Source: Ciona intestinalis (Eukaryota; Chordata; Ascidiacea; Phlebobranchia; Cionidae). From it: 64,000 nucleotides of DNA. The translations under genes and the position numbers were made by a program. A model generated the notes under the pieces. It worked only from the letters and a program-made list of their open reading frames with translations. It was not told the DNA's origin and did not search any database. Positions 43,160 to 55,100 of this stretch are shown here, one piece after another. Location of the stretch: positions 2,565,962 through 2,629,961 of the forward strand of contig NC_020172.2 of the NCBI RefSeq assembly GCF_000224145.3, in the 5' to 3' direction. The first letter of the stretch is position 1; each line of letters opens with the position of its first letter.

Positions 43160-46100
43160 TCACGCTGACGAAAGAGCGTTTAAATACGAATCCAAAACAA
43201 AAATGGTGTTCAGCAACTGATTCTGAGCTGTGTGTAGTTTATTGCAACAATGCTGATGCTTTGTGAGTGACGTACGCTCTGATGACGTCATCATTTCTTC
43301 AATTTCCTCAAGCTGTGCTTCATCAGCATCTGGTAACGTAGCCTAGAAACTTGCTTGGTTAAAAAAGATAATATATCGTCCAGCGCTGTGAAACAGTCAA
43401 CAGTGGTTAACTTGTCTACCTGTAACAGTATCTATCTAAAACCACGCACAACCCCAACACGTTTGGAAGATTTACAGCCAATTTCTTGACGCTGCCACCA
43501 TTGAATGAATGAATGTAACTTATTGTATCCTCGCGTGGCCGGAAAACGACAGTCGTTATAACACGGGTGTTTTGTTTCATACACCTCACGGCGCCGGTTA
43601 AGTAAACATTGTTCAGTAAAGAATATAATATTACATTAACTCTCACTTTAATAGCCGTAATTCGTTCCTCTTTATCGAGAATTCTTTTGTTTGTTTTGAT
43701 TAAGTGATTATGCCGCGTCATAAGATTAGTGCAGGTCTGTAATGATTAAATATTCGTTATTTTAGGCAATTTCATATTGAGGGAAAGACACCATATGCGC
43801 CAATTTTTATACATCAGGTATAAAGATCTAGGGAATATTCGACGTTTCGTCTGAACTTGCCAAAGGGCAGATGAAAGTTAAAAAATATATTACATTTTTT
43901 ATACCAGATGGGCCACTAAAAATTATTTACATCATGCCTGGTAGCAAAAGTAACAGAAAAGTTAAGATGTTTGCATGAAAAATAACCAAAGTGTTTTTAA
44001 ATGGTATAAACCAGTAATATACCTTGTAGCACTTTACTAATAATATTCTTGAGAGTCTCTGAATATTAACAGAGTAAAGGTAGAACGTTCTAGCAGGAGC
44101 GTGGTCAGGTGTGCGTGGAACTTCTTGCATGATAACCATGTTTTCTGCTAACATCTGAAAAAAGTAAACCATATTGCAGATTCATGAAAAATTTACAATT
44201 CAAAAAATTTTTTAAATGCAACATAAAGTGGTGGAAAAAATATTAGATTTTTTGTATAAAAACTGAAACTTAAATATGTAGCGGTCCAGTTTCGCTGCGC
44301 AGTCGTTAGTTCATCTACCCCTACCCAACAGACTGGAGGTTCTAGGCTACAATTGTGCCTATATGTGTTTTTGTGCAAAATAGTATAAAGTTGGCTCTAA
44401 CGCAGTGGTTACATAATATAGTGGGGTGGGGGAAGACGGGAAACTTTTAGCACCTAATATCTAAAAATCCTGATGGCGTTTTAAACAATTAACAACGGTC
44501 TATGTGAGTCGTGAGGATACAGTTTTAAAATACTTTGAATGTTCTTTGTTTACTATGAAAAGCTGTCCCATCTTCCCCCACCCTACTATATCTGGCAACT
44601 CAAAAGCCGACACGAGGTGTATAAAAAACATCACTTGTGTTTTAACGACTACGGTTGCCCCTCCACGTTAAGATAAAAAAGTTAAATTCATTCTTTTAGA
44701 TTTAAAATTTTAAATCAGTTTCCTACATGGTAAAGATATCCTTTTGCCTCCTTGGGAGGAATCATCGCAAATTCTTCAACTTGTTTCTGCTCCAAATGTT
44801 TCTTTAGCATGAGTAGACGGAATATACGACAAGCTTTACTTCCGTATCTATAATAGATATGAGTTAGTGATGAAAATAGGACATTGACATGTCTTATAAT
44901 TATTTATATAATGTTTAAAGCAATACTTTATGTGATACTGTACTGGCAACAAACCCACAAGTTGCAGATTCAATACATAAAAAATGATGTCAAAAACAAT
45001 TGGCATTTTGTTACCCTGGAAAAGACACTTGGTCTTAATTGCTGGGTTCCTTATGGGTTATCTGCCATATATAAAAAAAAATATTCACTTACAAAGTTGC
45101 ATATGTGGTAACTTATAAGCGGGCACAAGGTATATGAATTAGAACAATCAGGTTATAAGGACTGTCAATGCCATGCAAGGATAAACAAGTTTTATGAATG
45201 TATGTAATTTACTTTATCCCCACATGGCTAAAAATGACAGTCGTTATAACACGGTTATTCATTCACCTTGTGCCAGCTTATGTGTTACCATGTTACTTTG
45301 CAGGTGACTATTTTTTTTGGGGGGAGGGGGATTTTTTCATTTTTTATGTATGGCTGATAATTTAGACAACCCATTAGTGACCACTGGGTTGGAGCAATTG
45401 CCGATAGGTGTCTTGCCCTAGGACAAATACACCCATAATGGTAGCAGTGACGAGCCTTGAATCCATTACCTCTGGGTTACAGGCAGGCGCTAACCACTTT
45501 GCCTGGTCCCGGAATCATGCATTCACATAATCGCAGCAAAAATCTAAACAGAACCAACTACACACCTCTGCTGAACGTAGGAAAGCACTGTGGCAGTTGC
45601 CAGCGCCAGAGCCGAGTTTTTTAAGTTGACAACATACAATCCCCCACTGCCAGAGTCATCAAATAACTGAACAATTTGATCTTCATCATTAGAGAGAAGT
45701 TTTAGATGTTGCTCAACATGCTGAATAAACAATTCGTGACTTTAGGTTCAGCGTATTGTCAACATGATTTAAGGACCTACTCCTATGCCAGAGTTTATAG
45801 GTTTAAAAAGCTCGATGCTGCGGGGCATGTGGCCTAGAAAGTTACTGTAACAAATTCCTAACAATAACTTGTGGTGGATGTACAAACAATTCAGGATTGA
45901 AATTTTGCACTGCTTTAGTCACTTCGGCGTTTGAGAATGTGTGTCACTCGAACATATTGTAAAAAGTTTACTGTGATGTAACACAAAACTTATATAAATT
46001 GAAGTGCTTATATTACTAAATTTAATAAAGGAGCACCAATAGTTTTTAAAAGAAAAAAGTTAAAACAGTGTAGATCTACTTAAAAGCATCAAAACTAAAA

Positions 46101-48819
46101 TGCTAAAGCAAAAAAAAAACTAAAAGCATGCTTTAAAAAAAAAACCCAAAAAACATTAAAATCAAAATATTCCAACCTCCATTGGTAATTTCTGTGGTAA
46201 AGACCTTGCGATTTCGGCGCTGCTGATTGGTTGTGTGGACTGGGCGTTGGCTGGGGTCGTGACCTCACTAATCCTTAGCATTGCTCGGACTATTTCACCA
46301 CACGGTGTCCCAAAGCGTTGCGTAACAGAAGCTACTATGGATTGGTCGCGAAAATATTGTTGAAATCTGGAAATGTTAACTGACCAGTAAACACCATCGT
46401 CTTCTACAACGTCTGTAGGCATCTGTAGCAAGAAAAAACTTTTGTTTTTGTGCGTTGAATTTATGGTAAAGTGGCTTGGTGTAGGTGTCATAGTAGGGTG
46501 GGAGAAAATGAAACACCTTTTCATTCTATTTTCTCGTCTCATTTGGTAGTAAACAAAGAACATTCAAAGAATTTGAAAACTGTATGCTCATGACTGGCAT
46601 AGACCGTTGTTAATTGTTTAAAACATGATCAGGATATTTTGTGCCAAAGGTATCCCGTATTCAGCCTACCATACTTTTTTTACAATAAATGAATTAATTT
46701 ATATTGGCAAGGCACGGGCTTTTAACAAGGTAACAAAACATGAATTTCTGTTATAAAGATACTTACAGAAGGTGTTTCATGTTCCGATTTTAATCTTTTT
46801 GCTTTTGGTTCATCAGAACCATCATCAGATCTTTTTCTTTTTAAAGCTGTTTAAATATAAAACATAAAATGAAGAGATTATATATCATGGTGCACATTTA
46901 TTCAAAAGCAGCACTTCAAATTTATCTTTCCAAAAAGCAAAAAGTCAGAATAAATATTCCGGAAAACAATATTTTATATGTATATGTAATAAAAGAAATG
47001 TTCTAGTGGCAGTGAAGACCATGTTAAAATCAGTAAAAAAATGTTAACTAAAAAAATCTGTTTAAAACTGCTTTAGTGCCAATAGTAAATTTCCATTAGG
47101 GTATGGCTAATTAAAAAATAATATTATGCAAATTAGGACCAGCAGCAGTACTCACATTCCTCTGATAAAGTCGGAAGACGATACAGATCAGCTTCATTCT
47201 GAGTGAAGATGGGAACAATATATTCCTCTTCTTCGTTCTTCTCTACTTCTGGCTCTCTGGAGTAAAAAGTGGTGGAAGTTGTGGTATGGGGATGACATGG
47301 ATATTATTTTATAGTAAGCTATAAATTCTAACACTTTTTAAAAAAAAAGAGCAATTAAAGCCTTAAAAAGTGGTTATGGTACAGATATGACATACATTGT
47401 AATGTTTGGTGACGGTGAGCTATGAATTGTATAGGAGTAAGGTCCTATTGTGCAGCACAACAGAAGATCTTGGTTGTAGGGCAGAGTTAACATATTACCC
47501 TAATCCGAATGCCTTTTATTTTTAGCAAATATTTGATACAATTTGGGTTTTTACAAAATTTAAAATTATTTTTAAAATACTACAAAGATGACTGTACACA
47601 GTATCCGGAATTCGTCGTTTTGTCTGTTTTGTTGGGATTTCGCTGCCGCATGCAGAACTCGGTAATGGGTTTGCATACTACTTTGCAAGCGAATTCGCAT
47701 GCTGGATACTGTGTACAGCCACCTAAAGTCCGGAGACTTTGATTAACTTACAGTAATGCCTACCTCTGTAAAAAATGAGTCTGTACAAGGTCTTTGAAAG
47801 CTTTTTCAATTTTCCCCGATCCATTTTCATCTGGGAGTCTGTCTGCCACATTTTTAATTGCGGTGCTCATCAGAATCTAGTCAGGTTTTTTTGTGAAAAA
47901 AGAGACATTTTTTACAAAAGCCATACTTCGCTAACTGCTGTGAGCATATTTATTCTTGTGCAAGTAAATTAGCGGAAATTCCTTAAACCCAGTGGTCACT
48001 AATGAGTTGTCGGTCATACAGAAAAACACACTTAAAAAGTTACAACGTGGTAACTTTCTGAAACGTGGTGTATGAAACAGAACACCCGTGTTAGCCTATT
48101 GTTGCCACATGAAGATAAACCATGATACAAGTTAATTTACATATCTAGTGTTTAATGAAAAAACAAAAAAACAGCTTGTTCTTACAATTCCATGTTGTAA
48201 TGCTTCCTCCACGATCAACTCAGCAGCATCACCGTAAAGTAGTTTAACTGTGTAAATAAACTTTGGGTGAAAAAGTATGGAAAGGACATTTTCGATATTA
48301 ATGGCGTATTCCACAATCTTCCTCTTCCTTACATGGAATTTTGCTAACTTATGCTGAATCAGAAGGCACAGAGCTTTCCGCACCTAAAGATAAAAAATTG
48401 TGGTGATGAAATTAAAAAAAGATAATACAAGTAAAAAATTATGATAAGATAAAAATAAAGTAAAGAATTAGTGAAACATAACAGCTTGGATATAAATTTC
48501 TGCATCTGTTTCTTTAAAGGAAATTTTTTAAGAAAAAATTAGGGTTTTTCATATCTTTACAGATGTGTAATGTAGTGTGACAATGATCATAATAGTTAGC
48601 AATTACAAAACTACAATACAAGTATATAACAAGTGATAGAGCATATTATTAACCATACTATGTTGCACACACCTGGTCAAGCTTCAAGTTAGCTTTGAGG
48701 GCAATATAACGAAGAGGTTGCCAGCCATTTTGAAGCAGAAAGCTCGCCACGTCTGCAGCTATCTTACCATAATGCTCTTGCAACAGCTCATAAGCTAAGA
48801 GGCATTCACGAGAAGACAT
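43160..48819 (-). CDS. POLR3C: RNA polymerase III subunit RPC3 (RPC62)
   Basis: Exons 48673-48819, 48186-48383, 47764-47876, 47156-47256, 46767-46846, 46177-46422, 45566-45720, 44727-44847, 44023-44154, 43647-43736 and 43160-43342; 1566 nt, 521 aa (human 534). RPC3 sits in the RPC3-RPC6-RPC7 subcomplex of Pol III and helps TFIIIB-dependent initiation at tRNA and 5S genes in the nucleus. Family matches along the whole length: LLQEHYGKIAADVASFLL (N-terminal winged helix), VRKALCLLIQHKL, DDGVYWSVNISRFQQYFRDQ, GGLYVVNLKNSALALATATV, KKHLEQKQVEEFAMIPPKEA, TPDHAPARTFYLYSVNIQ and the C-terminal coiled segment DEAQLEEIEEMM. The acidic/basic linker (KRKRSDDGSDEPKAKRLK) replaces the human one of similar composition. 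Exon 7 must begin at the AG at 45721-45722, because the AG further upstream breaks the frame. Confidence 0.97.
43500..43600 (-). mobile_element. SINE tail joined to head end, POLR3C intron
   Basis: GAATGAATGAATG tail through CACCTCACGGCGCCGG: tail and head end are joined with the middle deleted. Confidence 0.75.
43795..43965. repeat. Dispersed repeat, GACGTTTCGTC / CTGGTATAAAA type
   Basis: ATACATCAGGTATAAAG, ATTCGACGTTTCGTCTGAAC and TTATACCAGATGGGCCACTA. Related pieces at 3480-3625 and 57930-58005. Probably a short DNA element; ends not resolved. Confidence 0.55.
44284..44400 (+). mobile_element. SINE head fragment, POLR3C intron
   Basis: TTTCGCTGCGCAGTCGTTAG head and GGAGGTTCTAGGCTAC. Confidence 0.6.
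44417..44592 (+). mobile_element. MITE copy, POLR3C intron
   Basis: Short form lacking TGGGACGAGAAAATAGAA; both ends near consensus. A SINE tail follows directly. Confidence 0.85.
44590..44690 (+). mobile_element. SINE tail fragment abutting a MITE
   Basis: GGCAACTCAAAAGCCGACAC and CGAGGTGTATAAAAAACATC. Confidence 0.68.
45000..45210 (+). mobile_element. SINE middle and tail, POLR3C intron
   Basis: GGAAAAGACACTTGGTCTTA to GATAAACAAGTTTTATGAAT; directly followed by an inverted copy. Confidence 0.75.
45211..45510 (-). mobile_element. SINE copy, POLR3C intron
   Basis: Nearly complete, ends TGCCTGGTCCCGG; forms a head-out inverted pair with 45000-45210. Confidence 0.85.
46491..46675 (-). mobile_element. 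MITE copy, POLR3C intron
   Basis: Left end GTAGGGTGGGAGAAAATGAA; right end decayed. Confidence 0.8.
47585..47730. mobile_element. Small palindromic element, copy 2, POLR3C intron
   Basis: GACTGTACACAGTATCCGGA at the left and TGGATACTGTGTACAGCC at the right are inverted repeats; next inside, GAATTCG is matched by CGAATTC. 146 bp, no coding capacity; family uncertain. Confidence 0.75.
47980..48135 (+). mobile_element. SINE tail fragment, POLR3C intron
   Basis: AACCCAGTGGTCACTAATGA through the GATAAACCATGA end. Confidence 0.75.
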
Positions 48820-49216
48820 TTAGAATATTTCCTATTCCCTTAAGCCTGAAAAAAATATTGGGATATTTTTAATGTTAATTTGGTAAAAGCTTTTTTAAAA
48901 GAGTCATGCCAGCACGTTTAGGTTTTCATCAGGAGAGTAAAAAAGTTTAGTCATTTTATGAAATTCCCAAACATAGGCACTCAAGAAAAAAATATATGAT
49001 ATATTAAACTAAAACAAATATAATATAATATAATTTTCACTAAAATTCAAGAAAAGTACAACAGAAATATATACTGACAATTTTGAACAAAAAGATTAAT
49101 AAAACAGCAATAAAATGGGACATAAAAAATTAAATACATTCATTTAAACATTAATAAAATTAACAGCTGTAAAAGAGAAAACAACAAATATTGCACATGA
49201 ACAAAACATTTTAAGA
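48820..49216. other. Short gap POLR3C/BLOC1S4 with acceptor-like site
   Basis: 397 bp, AT-rich, no repeat recognised. On the minus strand a good acceptor (T-rich run then CAG at about 48847) lies 28 nt before the POLR3C ATG, so the 5' UTR is either cis- or trans-spliced. Confidence 0.55.
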
Positions 49217-50816
49217 TTATTCTGCGGACTCATTAATCTCTTTCGATGAATCAGCACTTTTTAAATTTAAATATTCTGATGGAACAAAGGCTTCAGGTAT
49301 GCTGATATTAGAATGGTCATTATGACGTTGCAGTTCTGTTTTCTGCAAAAATATGAGTATTTTAAAGTAGAATGAATGAATGTGACTTGCTTTATCCTAG
49401 CGTGGCCGGAAAACGACAGCCGTTGTAACATGGGTGTTCTGTTTCATAAACCTCATGCCAGCTTATGAGTTACCACAAATGTATTTTTGTGAGTGTTTGT
49501 TTTTTTTATTGTTTCGTTTATCTGTATGGCTGACAATCTATACAACCCATTAGTGACCACTGGGTTGAAGCAGTTGATTAAGTGTTTGGCCCAAAGACAT
49601 AATGCCAATGACGGTAGCAACGACGAGCCTTGAACCCATTACCTTGGGTTAGAGGCATGCAGACTAACAGACTAACCAATTGTACCAGGGTGCCAGACAA
49701 GAATCTGGTTAAACCATAAAATAAGCTTACACCTCTAAATACAAAGAATAATTAGGTTTCATATAAAAAAAGCCACCTTTCCAATTCCAAGGAATGAAAA
49801 ACCAGAAACCACTTTTTTAATTGAGTTCAAGGTGCTGAATTCACTGTCTGCAACTTTTACAGCTTTTTCCATCTCTGTAACTGATTTGTATACTGTCTCT
49901 ACAAATTTCTGTGAAAAGATAAATTATAATTAAAATTATTTTGGAATCAAAATCGAAAACTGGATTTGAAAATGTAACTACATAAAACCAAACCTCCAGT
50001 TGGTCTATTTGGTGAAATAACGGCGACAAAGCGTCCATTTTTGCTCTCACAGCCGGCAGGAGCTCAGTAGTGGCTAATGTACTGTCTGTGCGAATCTGTT
50101 AATGGTGAAATAAGGTAATTAAAGATGATAAAAGCCCAAAGTTTGACCCACCATATCCAACATTCCATATAATTCATCAAGGCGAGTCATGACAGCTTCC
50201 ATGCTTTCCTCAATCGCAGTCATCTGACGAAAAACATGAAATAAAAAAGGGAAGCCGTGGTATGTGCTTTGGCACAGTGGTTAACATGCCTGCTTCTAGC
50301 ATAATAATGTGTTATAACAACTGTCGTTGCCTGCTACGCGAAGATATGCAAGTAGAATCCATTCAACACATTCTTACATTGCAGCACTAAGGAAAATTAC
50401 AATGAATGAATGCAAATTACTTTATTCCCACGTGGCCGGAAACCGACCGTTCTTATAACACCAGTGTTCATACACTTCGTCTAGCTTACTAGTTTCTAAT
50501 GTATGTTGCTTTTTTTATAAGTAGGGCTAATAATTCGGACAACCCAATAATAACCACTGGGTTTGAGAGATTGCCGTTAAGTGTCTATAGCCTATGTATA
50601 GACTAAATGTAGATAAGATGTGTTACGCAATTTGTATTTCCTGCATTAGAACTTCAGTGTCAATTTTAACTTTAAAAACATTGAAAAAATACCAAATGCA
50701 ATTAAAATATATTCACTCACATTTGTCTGTGATGTCACACTAAACAATGTTGCAAAATCTGCTGCTGTTCGTTCAACCATATCCTTGTTGAATTCATGAT
50801 CTACAGGTGCAGCCAT
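49217..50816 (-). CDS. BLOC1S4: BLOC-1 subunit 4 (cappuccino)
   Basis: Exons 50721-50816, 50152-50223, 49994-50095, 49777-49908 and 49217-49342, all in phase 0, 175 aa (human 217). The conserved centre TRLDELYGMLDMIRTDSTLA, AKMDALSPLFHQIDQLEKFV and ETVYKSVTEMEKAVKVADSE matches BLOC1S4, predicted as a long coiled coil; the end (ISIPEAFVPSEYLNL) matches the short C-terminal motif of the vertebrate protein. The vertebrate Gly/Ala-rich N-terminal extension is missing. BLOC-1 is a cytosolic coiled-coil complex for sorting cargo from endosomes to lysosome-related organelles. Each exon is a whole number of codons, so exon skipping would keep frame. A SINE at 49370-49705 lies in the last intron. Confidence 0.9.
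49370..49705 (-). mobile_element. Composite tRNA-headed SINE (reference description)
   Basis: Family description. Read on its own strand the element has a tRNA-like head (GGCGC.GTGGCACAGTGGTT with an A-box look, and a B-box GGGTTCAAGGCTCGT), a conserved middle TGTCTTTGGGCAAGACACTT, then CCAACCCAGTGGTCACTAAT, CACAAAGTAACATA, GGTAACTCGTAAGCTGGCAC, GAGGTGTATGAAACAGAACA and a tail CGACTGTCGTTTTCCGGCCA ending in ATTCATTC repeats. About 330 bp, no coding capacity. It may be the described composite Ciona SINE (Cics-1), unconfirmed. This copy is nearly complete and lies in the last BLOC1S4 intron. Confidence 0.85.
50263..50354 (+). mobile_element. SINE with middle deleted, BLOC1S4 intron 1
   Basis: TTTGGCACAGTGGTTAACAT head joined to the GTTATAACAACTGTCGTTGC tail. 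Confidence 0.7.
50400..50590 (-). mobile_element. SINE tail and middle, BLOC1S4 intron 1
   Basis: GAATGAATGCAAATTAC and CACGTGGCCGGAAACCGACC. Confidence 0.75.
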
Positions 50817-52110
50817 AGGTCACTTGTGTCAAAAAAATTGAATTTAACCTATCAACAGGTTTCTGAAATAGTAATTAAAAAATAAAAGGTTTTATTTTTT
50901 TTGTTATGTAATTTAACTTTTTTTTTAAAGAAGAAAAAACAAAGCTTTTTTTAAGGAAGAAAAAACAAAGCTTTTTTTAAGGAAGAAAAAACAAAGAAAC
51001 GTCTGTAATAAATAAAAAATTAATAGAAAATAATGGGTTATACACTAAAGAAAAACTAAGTTTTAAGTTAACCGCTAAATAACAAAATGCAATCTTACTA
51101 CAATAAGTAATAGAAATAAAAAACAAGTTTTAAACAATATTTTTAGATGAAATAACTTTTGGCTTAAACTCATAGAAAGAGTTTTGTTACCACTTAATAA
51201 GAAACATTTATTCCAGCATTTATTTTCGCTGTAACTTATGCAAAAATAAATATATAAAAAAAAACACATTTTCTGCGTTAAATAAACTGGAAAATGATTA
51301 TTTTCCTACTTTTAGTCTTACAACAAAAAATCTGGTTAAAAAAGACAAGAAAACATTTTTGAGATAACAGAAATATGTACAGAAGAAACAAAATGGTAGA
51401 ATAGAAGTCTTGCATATTTGTACAGAATAAAATACCTACATACTGTATAGATATATAAGTGAACAACAAAAACACGCTCAAAATTAAAAAGTTTTAACTT
51501 GCAATAACTTTCTGACTAAAAGATATTGAAGCAGAAAATATTTAAACATGGTGTCTGTTTTTTTGGTTAATTGTATTGCACTAAATTGATTAAAAAACTT
51601 TTTTAATATGTGATGATAATTTATTAGGGTTTAGGTGACAGTTCTAGGCACCAATCTTTTATAAATGCAGAGAAAGCGGGGTGATTTTTAGACACACAAT
51701 CTTTTGAAACAAATTTCACATATTTAGTTGTAATGTGTAAATTTGACATATAGGGGTGACCTGGATACCCAGCCAGCCCAGGTTTGGTGCCTATGGTGAC
51801 AGGCTACAGCCTGAACTGGCTAACTTCAAAATAAAATAAGAACTGAATGAGCACTTTTAAATGATACATTTTAGTGCAATGCTGGTTTGATTTAAAAGCA
51901 GTGGTAATTGTTAAAGTTTCTTAATTAAAAATAAACAAAATTTTAAACGTGTTTAATTTTAACATTTCATTCATATATATAGAACACTTTAATTTTTATG
52001 TATTAAATATAAAAAAAAGCAATAATATAAATTACATTGCGTTTTTTACTAGAGCACTTTTTTGGGGACTTGATTAAAAAAACAACAATAATCTAATTTT
52101 TAGCATTTTT
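50817..52110. other. Gap BLOC1S4/WDSUB1
   Basis: Very AT-rich. Contains three tandem copies of a 26-nt AAGGAAGAAAAAACAAAGC-type unit (about 50930-50997) and a short repeat fragment at about 51750-51830 (GGGGTGACC motif). An acceptor-like CAG lies at about 50863 on the minus strand, shortly before the BLOC1S4 ATG. The rest is taken to be the WDSUB1 3' UTR and unique DNA. Confidence 0.55.
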
Positions 52111-55100
52111 TCAGTCTAGTTTTTCTTCTACCCAGCCGGTTGTAGTTTTGCTTTCAATAAATTGCGCAATCAGGGATTTAACAGTTTGGTTTGGAAAAAG
52201 ATTTCTGTTTACCAAAGCCTTGTTTGTCATGGGACTAAGCTTGCTGCCTTTTGCAAACCATTTCTCAATAGAGGCGCGCTCATATGTGAAACCATCTGGG
52301 GATTTAAAAGTTTTAGGTGAAAACAATGGTAAAAATAGTAGTAGTAATATGTAAAAGCATTGATGAATGATTAATTAATCATAGAAAATGCACACAAAAA
52401 TGAATTTATGATAAGTTTTAGTATCTAAGAGTTAAAAAGAACTGAGAATGGAGTTAAAATATATAGTTTAAAATCACAGTCTTGAAATCAGTTTTACTGA
52501 AAAAGCTAGATTTTTTGCCCTTTTTTGATTGTTACAAACACTCCTTTAGGAGTTGCGACGATACAGTTATATAATTCTGTAAATATGCTTTGTTCACCAA
52601 AGGATATATCTAATTGGGATAATAAAAAAAAACAAAATATGGACCATCATACCTCAACCTACTATATATAATTGTAGAAAAAATCTTATTTATAAGATAT
52701 TACCTGCAGCTAAAACAGGGTCTGTCATTATTTCCCTTGATATCGGACAAAGGTATTCATCTGGTGCTGTCTCTGAAAAAGAAATGTTTTCAAAATTACG
52801 TTCTTGCATAATAAAATCAAAACTAAAATCAAAAAAGGCACATAACTCTAGTACATTTGATTAAACAAGTAACTTTTCTCAATACTGAAATGAATGGTCT
52901 AACTCTAACCTGAAACCTATGTTTCCAAGCACGCATCACTATAGGACCTCACCCATATAGAATTAGCCAAACAATTACTTTGTCAGTACATTATTTATCA
53001 TATTTTAAAAAATATATAAATGAAACCAAACTTTTACATTCCTCTACTAACCATCAGCTTCACTTCTTCTAAGGTTGGTAACTTGAACAGGACTCCCATA
53101 TGTTATGTTCTGCCATTCTCCTTCTTTTGCTGCAAAGTTAAGAACATGTTATACAGAAAAGAAGTCCGACACTGTAGTACTGTGATTATTGTGCCTGCCT
53201 GTAACCAAGGGGTATATGTGTCTTTTTCGGTGGAACGCGGCATTTGCTTCAATGCAGGGGTCACTAATGGGTTGTCCAAATTATCAGCCATACTTAAAAA
53301 AAATCTCTTATAAAATATTTTCCAAAAAATATTCACCCACAAAATAACATACTAGGTAACTCGTAAGCTGGCACGAGGTGTATGGTAGGTAATACCTTTA
53401 TTATAACAAATTTCCCGGCCGCATCGGGATAAAGCAAGTTACATTTGTTCAACCAAAAAATACTTTTCTAGTAAATCAAAAACAAAGTTACCAATCTTTG
53501 CTGGTCTATTTGCTGGTACTCTTTGACCTGGAGGTATCAGGTGAACTTTCTTCCATTCATATTCATCATTGCCATCTGTATTGGTAAAATAACTGTTTTA
53601 TTGATTTTTACACATAACATTAAAGGAACATACGAGTATTCAGAAACAGTGGTCACTAAATGTGTTGTAGCACCCTGTGTGAAAAAATAGTGGACAAACT
53701 CTTTCCTAAATCCAGGTATAAAACTAAGTACTTGATGCTAATATATAGGTTTTACATGTTAAGTGCCTTGCACAAAGACACCTACAGTTATCAGTGTCGA
53801 GCATTGGACCTGGTATCCTTCAATTACGATACAAGCGCTTAACAAGTGAGACATTGCAATGGGCCAATCCAGACCCAAATCCTAGAAACCATTAACCATA
53901 TAGAATAGAAAACCAAGTGAGCCCAGCACCAAACATAACCAACCTTACCTCCACTTTCTTTTGCGTTTGGTTTCATAAACTGGTTGATCACAGATGGAGC
54001 AATCGCTTGTAAAGACTGAGGAAGAGCCCCAACCAACGCAGAGAGGTCAAGCTCCTCTTGTTGGGCTCTCTTGCCTCCTTGAAGAGCTTTTATCGCTCTT
54101 ATAATCTTGTTTCTGTGTCCCAGAGGAGCTGTGATAAAAAAAATATGGTTTTGTGATGTTTTTTTTTTAAAACATCTAAATATATTTGGTTTCGGTGTAC
54201 AATTTTTCCATTTTTAATTTTTTTCTTTTTTTTTGCTTACAAATTAAGATACAGTTAAAAATAAACAGGTTTTACAATTAAAAAAAAAACAAAAAAAAAA
54301 AACAGTGTACCCAGAGGAGAGGAGCAAATTAAGATACAGTTAAAAATAAACAGGTTTTACAATTGAAAAAACAAACAAAAAAAACAGTGTGTCCCAGAGG
54401 AGCTGTGATAAAAAAATATGGTTTTGTGATGTTTTTTTTTAAAACATCTAAATATATTTGGTTTCGGTGTACAATATTTTTCCATTTTTAATTTTTTCTT
54501 TTTTTTTGCTTACAAATTAAGATACAGTTAAAAATAAACAGGTTTTACAATTAAAAAAAAAAACAAAAAAAAAACAGTGTACTCTTCTTATTAGAATGAA
54601 ACATATTAAAACAATTTTAATACTTTTTAGCAAAACTGAATAACCTTAAAATTACTCACTTATTCCCAATTCCTTTTGCAAAATTTCTGAAGTTAAACTT
54701 TCGAGCTCCGCACCATCGATATCATTATTTTTAAACGCTTCCACATATTGTTCAAGTTTCATCTCATTGGTCAACCACTCCCCAACCTCGTCACATGACC
54801 AGTTTTGAAATGAAATGTTTGCAGCTGCTGTAATAGAGGCAGTTGTTAACAAGTTTAAAAGGAAAAAGTGCCCAAAAAATAACAGTCGTTATAACGCGGA
54901 TGTTCATACAGCTTGTGTTTTTCAATATTTTTTCATGCAATTCATTACTGACTACTGGGTTGAAGCAACTGCCGAAAAGTGTCTTGCCCAAGAACAGACA
55001 CCACCACAATGATAGCAGCGACGAGCCTTGAACCCATCTTGGGTTAGAGGCAGACACACTAAGCACTATGCCACAGCGCCAAGGTAATATAAATTGCTTA

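Noticed and set aside
45721-45740. Acceptor further upstream (before TCACGAATTG) for POLR3C exon 7
   Set aside because: It puts the exon out of frame with exon 6, whereas the AG at 45721-45722 keeps frame and has a pyrimidine-rich tract.
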